A stretch of DNA of 5,414 nt from JALHTG01 sp964528315 (GTDB lineage: Archaea; Thermoproteota; Bathyarchaeia; 40CM-2-53-6; JALHTG01). The stretch is from positions 1 through 5,414 of the forward strand of contig CAZGRO010000088.1 in assembly GCA_964528315.1 (NCBI GenBank). The letters are read 5' to 3'. A model generated the notes under the pieces. That model worked only from the letters and a program-made list of their open reading frames with translations. It ran no database searches and had not been told where the DNA came from. A program made the translations under genes and the position numbers. Shown here piece by piece: positions 1 to 4,728 of this stretch (its first letter is position 1; each line of letters begins with the position of its first letter).

Positions 1-145
1 TTGGCCAGATCCTCCCGCCATAATGACTACGCAGCGCGTTCAGCTCACCAGCCCTGCTGAGGATCTTTTGATAGATCGTTCGATTATGAAGGTTCTTGTC
101 GGAATGGTGAGTTGACCGCTCTCGCTCATCTAATGCGTTCTCCAC
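1..145 (-). CDS. Possible 5' end of an unidentified minus-strand gene (partial, strand uncertain)
   Basis: On the minus strand a frame opens with GTG at 143-145, directly after a TAA in the same frame, and stays open for 48 codons to the left edge. It would overlap the end of the serine hydrolase gene by 16 bases and continue the same transcription direction. The peptide is hydrophilic, rich in His, Arg and Asn, with a helix-like stretch IYQKILSRAGELNALRSHYG near the edge. I do not recognise it. Weaknesses are that no Shine-Dalgarno sequence precedes the GTG, there is no ATG in this frame, and an antisense frame sharing the same codon boundaries is equally open. It is an alternative to the plus-strand call at 2-115. 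Confidence 0.27.
   Translation of the reverse strand, partial: MENALDERERSTHHSDKNLHNRTIYQKILSRAGELNALRSHYGGRIWP
2..115 (+). CDS. Possible 3' end of an unidentified plus-strand gene (partial, strand uncertain)
   Basis: A frame open from the left edge runs 37 codons and stops at TGA 113-115, 14 bases before the convergent serine hydrolase gene ends. The visible peptide starts WPDPPAIMTT and ends with a hydrophobic stretch, IMKVLVGMVS. It could be the C-terminus of a gene entering from the left. I do not recognise the product. The opposite strand is open over the same codon boundaries (the 1-145 entry), so at most one of the two is likely to be real, and purine-first codon bias does not separate them by eye. 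This one has a tidy convergent stop in its favour, but too little is visible to assign a function. Confidence 0.28.
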   Translation, partial: WPDPPAIMTTQRVQLTSPAEDLLIDRSIMKVLVGMVS

Positions 146-1038
146 TTACGGTCGATTGTGAGGTAGTGATCATATGCTGTCTTCGATATTTCTCCTATTG
201 TTCTGTCGGTCTCAAGAGGATTCCTTACTCTCTTGGTGAAGACCGATATGATGAGCTGAGAGTTTGGTAGGTATACTATTCCTGAATCGTTGCGTATTCC
301 TCTAAGCGTCCCTGTCTTGTGCGCAATGCCGGTCGTTTCTGGAAGAAGAAGCGGAATCCTTGTTCTCAGTTGTTGGCGTTTCAAAATGTCAAGTATTTCC
401 TCGCAAGAGGCATCATTCAGAATCCTGTGAGTTAGCAGATCCTCGAACAGGTGCATCATCTCGTGTGGCGTAGAGACATTGTTGTTCTTCGTGGAGAGCG
501 CTCTTGCTCTCAGGTTGATCTTTCCTTGCTTGAGGAGTTCCCATCCTTTCTGAAGCTCCTCTTGTGAAGCCGTTCGCGCGTCTATTCCGACCAGATCGAA
601 AAGTATGCCTTTGCAATTCATCACAACTCTAGTCTTGGCATATCCTAAGCGACTCATAGTCGAATTGATGGCCTCTACGCCCAACAGATCGGTCAGCATG
701 TCGGTGGCCGTGTTGTCGCTGATTATCGCCATCAACATCGCAAGGTCTTTGACAGTTAGTTCCACGCCAGCTTTCAGTTCTTTCAGAACACCGGAGCCCG
801 GCGACTTGTCCTCTTCTCTCATTCTCAACCTCTGATCCAGACTGACTTTTCCCGTCTTTACCTGATTCAACAGCTCAACTAGGATAGGGACCTTGAAGAC
901 ACTTGCTGTCGGAAAGAGTTGGTTCTCGTTGAGAAAGAGACATTGTTTTGACTGAATGTGCTTTATGGCGAGCCCCATGGTTCCTTGGACCTGCTTAGAC
1001 AGCTTCAGTATCTCTTTCCTGAGCTTTGCCTGTGCCAT
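130..1038 (-). CDS. Class A beta-lactamase-fold serine hydrolase, cytosolic
   Basis: This 302-residue protein belongs to the penicillin-recognising serine hydrolase superfamily. Three motifs are visible in the right order and spacing: Ser46-Val-Phe-Lys49 (nucleophile and Lys, in TASVFKVP), Ser107-Asp108-Asn109 (SDN loop, in ISDNTATD) and Lys241-Thr-Gly243 (in HKTGTLRG). Family enzymes acylate the serine with a beta-lactam, peptide or ester substrate. There is no signal peptide or membrane helix at the N-terminus (MAQAKLRKEILK), so the protein should be cytosolic, unlike secreted beta-lactamases. The class A general-base motif (Glu-x-x-Leu-Asn) is not recognisable. Instead about 75 residues lie between SDN and the conserved VSTP at 188-191, which is longer than in TEM-type enzymes. 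Peptidase, esterase or amidase activity is therefore likelier than true beta-lactamase activity. The start is well fixed: an in-frame TGA lies only three codons upstream. The purine-rich GAAGGAAG directly before the ATG sits too close for an ideal ribosome site. It lies 64 bases downstream of the deacylase gene on the same strand, probably co-transcribed. Confidence 0.9.
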   Translation of the reverse strand: MAQAKLRKEILKLSKQVQGTMGLAIKHIQSKQCLFLNENQLFPTASVFKVPILVELLNQVKTGKVSLDQRLRMREEDKSPGSGVLKELKAGVELTVKDLAMLMAIISDNTATDMLTDLLGVEAINSTMSRLGYAKTRVVMNCKGILFDLVGIDARTASQEELQKGWELLKQGKINLRARALSTKNNNVSTPHEMMHLFEDLLTHRILNDASCEEILDILKRQQLRTRIPLLLPETTGIAHKTGTLRGIRNDSGIVYLPNSQLIISVFTKRVRNPLETDRTIGEISKTAYDHYLTIDRKWRTH

Positions 1039-1102
1039 CTTCCTTCAACTCTTGATTGCAGAATATGTGTCGGGAATAATCCTCTTCTCCACTACGGTCT
1101 AT

Positions 1103-2779
1103 TTATGGACTCATGGACCCCAGTGTCAGTATCTTTCCTGCAAGGGCACCTGTTGGCCTTCCTCGGTCAACTGCTATCTGACCGTTGACGATGACGTAGG
1201 TAATTCCTTGAGGAGGCAGAGTTGGCTGAGAGAAAGTTGACTTGTCACCCACCCTATCCTTGTCAAAGACTACAATGTCAGCCCACATTCCTGGTCTTAT
1301 GAGTCCCCGGTCTCTCTGTTTTAGCACCATTGCTGGACAGGAAGTAGATTTTCTGATGGCTTCAGGAAGAGAGAGAGCCTTCCTTTCTCTCACATATCTT
1401 GCCAGAAGTCTGGGATATGTGCCGTATGTTCTAGGGTGGACTGCGGATCTTCTTGGATCAGGGGCGGTCTCATGTGTGGAGGAGTCTGTTGCGATCACTG
1501 AGTTGGGACTTGCAATTACCCTTTCCACATCATCTTCCGTCATGTATCCGGCTGTCCTTGTTTCACCCTTGTCTTGAAGCACGAGATCCCTTGCTGCCGT
1601 GATCCAGTCTTTTCCGGTGAGCTTAGCGATTTCGGCAAGATTCTTTCCTAGAAATTCTGGTCTCGTTGGAGAATGAACTATCACGGCGGGACTCGGCATC
1701 TCGAATGTCGGAGACACTACTCCCCTTCGCCTCAGCTGTTGTCTTCTCTGGTGGGCTTTCTTGCTGTCTTCTTCAACTCGTTTGGCAACCTGCTCCTTGA
1801 TTCTCTTGAACTCTTGGCGATCTGCGAGGCTTCGAAGCAGCTTCTTAGTGTCCACATCTCCTTCTTGTGCGAAGATTGCCCTCAGCGGTGATCCGACTCC
1901 AGCGCGGTCATACGGGTAGACATCGCAGGTAACCATGAGTCCTTTCTCTCTAGCCTCTTCGATAAGTTTCAGCGTCTTCTCAGTTTTTCCCCAGTTCCTA
2001 GTTCCCCATGCCTTGTGATGGGCGATATTCGTGGGTACTTTCGCCTTCTCGCTGATCGTGATGGCCTCTCTCACAGATTTCTCCACGCAATCTCCTTCGT
2101 TTCTTATGTGCGTCAGGTAGATGCCCCCTCGTCTGGCCACGACTTGGCAGAGCCTCACAACTTCCTTCGTTGTCGCATTTCGGCCTGGAGGATATGCAAG
2201 CCCCGTAGTCAGACCCATGGCGCCTTCACGCATCGCCTGGTCAACAAGCGTCTCCATTTGACCAATCTGTTTGCTCGAAAGATCAACTTTCTCGCCGCCC
2301 TTTCCTTCAGGCCCAAGAACAGCCGATCTGACAGTGCCGTGACCGACGAACGGCGCGACGTTTTCTCCAAGCCCTTTTCTTCTGAGTCTAGCGATGTACT
2401 CGCCCATGGTTCTCCAATTGACTCTGAGCTTTCCTTCGCTAGCAGCCTCAAACCTCTTCACTATCTGCTCTTCGTTCTTGGCCGTTATCGGGGCAGGAGA
2501 GGAGCCACAGTTGCCAATTGCCTGAGTCGTGATTCCTTGCAGAAGGCTGCTGGTAGCCCTTGGCTGGAGCAGAAGAGTTCTGTCAGAGTGCGAGTGAATG
2601 TCAACGAAGCCTGGGCAGACAGCAAATCCCCGTGCAGATATTGTCCTATCCGCGCTCAATGTCTGAGGCGGTCCCAAATGACTGATCTTCCCGGACTTGA
2701 TTCCGATGTCAGCCAGGAACCAAGGATTTCCGGTTCCGTCTAGGACGTAGCCGTCTTTGATTACCAGATCATAATCCAT
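1103..2779 (-). CDS. D-aminoacylase / N-acyl-D-amino-acid deacylase family amidohydrolase
   Basis: This 558-residue metal-dependent amidohydrolase most resembles D-aminoacylases, which hydrolyse N-acyl-D-amino acids to a D-amino acid and a carboxylate. An N-terminal beta-sandwich part (MDYDLVIKDG) leads to the metal-binding His62-x-His64 in PGFVDIHSHSD. Next come Cys91 in IGNCGSS (the D-aminoacylase cysteine ligand), His224 in THIRNEG, His254/His255 in IAHHKAWG, the YPY motif at 288-290 and Asp432 in ATDSS, the expected catalytic aspartate. The family hallmark HPRTYGTYPRLLARYVRE follows, and the chain ends with the returning sandwich strands (GMWADIVVFD). A Lys/Arg/Glu-rich helical stretch at about 320-352 lies in the usual lid region. 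It is cytosolic, with no signal peptide. I chose the ATG at 2779 over a TTG ten codons upstream, because family members begin near this Met and the TTG overlaps the TATA-like box. Substrate specificity is not readable, and related proteins include D-glutamate deacylases and other imidase-like enzymes. First gene of a probable two-gene operon with the serine hydrolase. Confidence 0.93.
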   Translation of the reverse strand: MDYDLVIKDGYVLDGTGNPWFLADIGIKSGKISHLGPPQTLSADRTISARGFAVCPGFVDIHSHSDRTLLLQPRATSSLLQGITTQAIGNCGSSPAPITAKNEEQIVKRFEAASEGKLRVNWRTMGEYIARLRRKGLGENVAPFVGHGTVRSAVLGPEGKGGEKVDLSSKQIGQMETLVDQAMREGAMGLTTGLAYPPGRNATTKEVVRLCQVVARRGGIYLTHIRNEGDCVEKSVREAITISEKAKVPTNIAHHKAWGTRNWGKTEKTLKLIEEAREKGLMVTCDVYPYDRAGVGSPLRAIFAQEGDVDTKKLLRSLADRQEFKRIKEQVAKRVEEDSKKAHQRRQQLRRRGVVSPTFEMPSPAVIVHSPTRPEFLGKNLAEIAKLTGKDWITAARDLVLQDKGETRTAGYMTEDDVERVIASPNSVIATDSSTHETAPDPRRSAVHPRTYGTYPRLLARYVRERKALSLPEAIRKSTSCPAMVLKQRDRGLIRPGMWADIVVFDKDRVGDKSTFSQPTLPPQGITYVIVNGQIAVDRGRPTGALAGKILTLGSMSP

Positions 2780-2807
2780 GATAAGTCGAGAGAAATGCTG
2801 TGGACAC

Positions 2808-2816
2808 AATATTTAA
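2808..2816 (-). promoter_or_regulatory. TATA-like box of the deacylase gene, leaderless arrangement
   Basis: On the minus strand the sequence reads TTAAATATT, the most A/T-rich block of the divergent intergenic region. Its centre is about 33 bases from the ATG at 2779. Archaeal transcription usually starts about 25 bases after the TATA centre, so the predicted start would be near 2785-2789, leaving a leader of only about 6-10 bases. No Shine-Dalgarno sequence lies before the ATG, which fits leaderless translation. The position is seen in the sequence; its function is inference. If the host is bacterial, the same block would have to be read as a -10-like element instead. Confidence 0.5.
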
Positions 2817-2829
2817 CAGATATCATCTG
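2817..2829. promoter_or_regulatory. Small inverted repeat beside the TATA-like box, candidate operator
   Basis: CAGAT at 2817-2821 and its reverse complement ATCTG at 2825-2829 flank a 3-base spacer. The repeat touches the upstream edge of the TATA-like box, where the archaeal BRE would lie, so a bound regulator could block transcription of the deacylase operon. The arms are only 5 bp, so chance is a serious alternative. Confidence 0.2.
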
Positions 2830-2925
2830 AGAAAGAACGGTGCTGATCCGGTCTGTGATGAATAAGGAAAACAGAATGTCGTCGAAAATGGTCTCAACTG
2901 GGCATGATCCTAGGCTATGCCTGAA

Positions 2926-2931
2926 AGGTGA
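2926..2931 (+). promoter_or_regulatory. AGGTGA, distant Shine-Dalgarno-like sequence before the membrane/spermidine-synthase-like gene
   Basis: AGGTGA is a strong match to the anti-Shine-Dalgarno end of 16S rRNA. However, it ends 18 bases before the ATG at 2950, further than the usual 5-10 bases. The start cannot move upstream because the codon directly before the ATG is an in-frame TAG (2947-2949). The gene may use this site with wide spacing, use the second ATG at 2956, or be leaderless. A GTG inside this motif (2928) opens a different frame that I regard as a shadow. Confidence 0.3.
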
Positions 2932-2949
2932 GCTGGGAAGTTGGCTTAG

Positions 2950-4665
2950 ATGAGCATGGAGCAAAGGCTGAAGATTCAGGTCTTCTTGTGCGGCGCAGTA
3001 GTCATGGCTCTGGAACTCACCGCAAGCAGAATCTTGGCGCCATATTTCGGGAACAGCATCTTCGTATGGGGCAGCCTAATAGGAGTAGTCATGACAGCCT
3101 TGTCAGCTGGGTACTACGTCGGTGGCAAGGTTGCGGACAAGCGACCTGATTTCGGAACATTTTGCCTCATAGTCCTTACCTCAGGTATTTTCGTTCTCAC
3201 CATTCCAGTTATGACTCCTGCTGTGTTTGATCGCGTTATTTCGCTGAATCTAGGCGATAGAATCTCACCACTTTTGGCTTCGCTCGCCATTCTAACAATG
3301 CCGAGTCTTCTTTTGGGAATGGTTTCGCCGTACGCGATTAGACTTGCTGCCAAGAGTCTGTCTGATATAGGTAACCTGACTGGCAAGTTGTACTCACTCT
3401 CAACAGCGGGCAGCATCCTAGGCACATTCGCGACCGCGTTCCTTCTGATCCCTGAGATGGGAATAGTGAAAATACTTCAGCTTCTGGGCATAGTGCTGGT
3501 TGGACTTTCGCTTCTGGGACTTCGGGGAAAGATCCGAGTGGCATTAGTGCTTGTTCTAGTTCTGTCAGCGTTCATCGCACCACCCACATCGGTAAGCCCG
3601 AACATCATGCTTTTCAAACTGAGCCTGAACGAGGTACTCCTTGAGAAGGAGACACTGTACCATCACATGGCAATTCTTGAAGGAATTGATCCTTTTCATG
3701 GCGGGAAGGTTCGCACAATGGTGTTGGACGATCATCTTCACAGCGCCATGGATCTGAATGATCCTCAAAGAATCATCTACAACTACAACAACTACTTCCA
3801 CATGGGATTTGTCTTCAACTACAACATCACGACCGTTCTCTTCGTGGGAGGAGGAGGCTTCTCTGGACCCAAGAGATTTCTCGCCGACTACCCTAAGGTG
3901 CAAGTGGATGTTGTTGAGATCGATGATGATGTCATAGCCGCAGCCAGGCAGTACTTCGATGTTAAGAATGATCCTAGACTGAGGATATTCAATGAGGACG
4001 GACGGCTCTATCTGGTTGGATCCCAAAAGAAATATGATCTAGTTGTGTTGGACGCTTACTCACGGACCTACGTACCGTTCCACTTGATGACGAGGGAATT
4101 CTTCCAAGAATTAAGCAGAGACCTTACTCCCAATGGTGTGATTGTCTCCAACCTTATCTCCTCCCTGACCGGTCCATCCTCAGAACTGATAAAAGCAGAA
4201 TGCAACACTGTGAGACAGGTCTTCAGCAACATCTACTTGTTTCAGGCTGGAAGCCGGGGGGAAGGCTCGAAGGATTATGGTATGACTCAGAATCTTGCCT
4301 TGGTAGCCACAATGATACCTGAACACTACTCCAAGGAGGAGTTGGTTGCAAGAGCGCGAGTAAATCCCTCTATCAGGATTGCCGACTTTGATGAATATGT
4401 GAAGACCCTTGTTGAAGATGAAGGGTTCATAAGCAGTCGCATAACGCTGACAGATGACTACGCGCCGGTGGAGACACTGCTTAATCCAATTTCTGGGGAA
4501 AGAATGGAGAAGGAGGAGCGACCGCCCCCGGCGAGATCACTCAGGCCTACCGACCTGCTGATCCTATTGTCTCTCTCAGGCATATTGATCGTTATGTGGA
4601 CTCAGGAGATCTTTGGACCGAAGATTGGTAAGCCCAGACGAAGTGTCTTTACTGCATTGATGTGA
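2950..4665 (+). CDS. Fused membrane / spermidine-synthase-like protein
   Basis: This 571-residue protein matches what NCBI names fused MFS/spermidine synthase. About seven membrane helices (roughly 9-27, 37-59, 70-90, 105-127, 150-168, 173-190, 195-211) carry the family motif ALELTASRILAPYFG with Glu22. A Rossmann domain follows. It has the nucleotide loop at 299-306 (VGGGGFSGP region), the acidic strand end VEIDDDV at 322-328, EDGR at 349-352 and the active-site strand YDLVVLDAYS at 362-371. VPFHLMTREFF, and TDDYAPVE at 501-508, are further family signatures. A last membrane helix at about 534-550 is followed by a basic tail. Classical spermidine synthases transfer aminopropyl from decarboxylated S-adenosylmethionine to putrescine and carry Asp-Ser-Ser-Asp-Pro in the active site. 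Here the second Asp is replaced (Asp368-Ala-Tyr-Ser), so the true reaction is unknown. The protein sits in the membrane, with the enzyme domain probably cytosolic. It is divergent from the deacylase operon and shares its intergenic region. The start at 2950 follows an in-frame stop; Met3 (2956) is an alternative. Confidence 0.92.
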   Translation: MSMEQRLKIQVFLCGAVVMALELTASRILAPYFGNSIFVWGSLIGVVMTALSAGYYVGGKVADKRPDFGTFCLIVLTSGIFVLTIPVMTPAVFDRVISLNLGDRISPLLASLAILTMPSLLLGMVSPYAIRLAAKSLSDIGNLTGKLYSLSTAGSILGTFATAFLLIPEMGIVKILQLLGIVLVGLSLLGLRGKIRVALVLVLVLSAFIAPPTSVSPNIMLFKLSLNEVLLEKETLYHHMAILEGIDPFHGGKVRTMVLDDHLHSAMDLNDPQRIIYNYNNYFHMGFVFNYNITTVLFVGGGGFSGPKRFLADYPKVQVDVVEIDDDVIAAARQYFDVKNDPRLRIFNEDGRLYLVGSQKKYDLVVLDAYSRTYVPFHLMTREFFQELSRDLTPNGVIVSNLISSLTGPSSELIKAECNTVRQVFSNIYLFQAGSRGEGSKDYGMTQNLALVATMIPEHYSKEELVARARVNPSIRIADFDEYVKTLVEDEGFISSRITLTDDYAPVETLLNPISGERMEKEERPPPARSLRPTDLLILLSLSGILIVMWTQEIFGPKIGKPRRSVFTALM

Positions 4666-4671
4666 ATCGAG

Positions 4672-4689
4672 AAGACCTTAGTAGGTCTT
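4672..4689. terminator. 7-bp hairpin in the convergent spacer, possible bidirectional 3' end
   Basis: AAGACCT at 4672-4678 is perfectly complementary to AGGTCTT at 4683-4689, with a 4-base loop TAGT. The hairpin starts 6 bases after the TGA of the spermidine-synthase-like gene and lies 39 bases past the end of the MFS gene, so it could mark or protect the 3' ends of both convergent transcripts. No T-run follows on either strand, so it is not a standard intrinsic terminator. Confidence 0.35.
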
Positions 4690-4697
4690 GGTCAAAG

Positions 4698-4715
4698 GAA
4701 ACTGTCTGAAACTGT
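4698..4715. repeat. 8-base direct repeat GAAACTGT, two copies
   Basis: GAAACTGT occurs at 4698-4705 and again at 4708-4715, separated by CT, inside the non-coding spacer between the convergent genes. Two copies at a 10-base period could be a binding site or simple slippage. Nothing else supports a function. Confidence 0.3.
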
Positions 4716-4728
4716 AGCACATCGCCCT

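Noticed and set aside
130..1038. Reading the serine hydrolase as an antibiotic-resistance beta-lactamase
   Set aside because: There is no signal peptide and no class A Glu-x-x-Leu-Asn motif. The shared fold and three motifs alone do not support beta-lactam resistance.
956..1240. Two overlapping plus-strand frames of 76 and 94 codons across the gap between the two minus-strand genes
   Set aside because: They mostly cover coding sequence on the other strand, compete with each other, and have no recognisable domain.
2015..2743. 242-codon open frame on the plus strand
   Set aside because: It is fully antisense to the deacylase gene, whose motifs are unmistakable. The peptide has no recognisable domain and an Arg/Ser-rich shadow-like composition.
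2761..2964. 67-codon minus-strand frame across the divergent intergenic region
   Set aside because: It overlaps the start of both flanking genes and covers the promoter elements. The composition is not protein-like and no ribosome site was seen.
2928..3149. 73-codon plus-strand frame starting at the GTG inside AGGTGA
   Set aside because: It overlaps the spermidine-synthase-like gene in another frame. The main frame has clear family motifs from its first residues.
3114..3425. 103-codon minus-strand open frame
   Set aside because: It lies antisense to the membrane helices of the spermidine-synthase-like gene and has no supporting start signal or domain.
3565..4026. 153-codon minus-strand open frame with a run of valines
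   Set aside because: It is antisense to the spermidine-synthase-like gene. The valine run is the reverse reading of the Asn/Tyr codons there.
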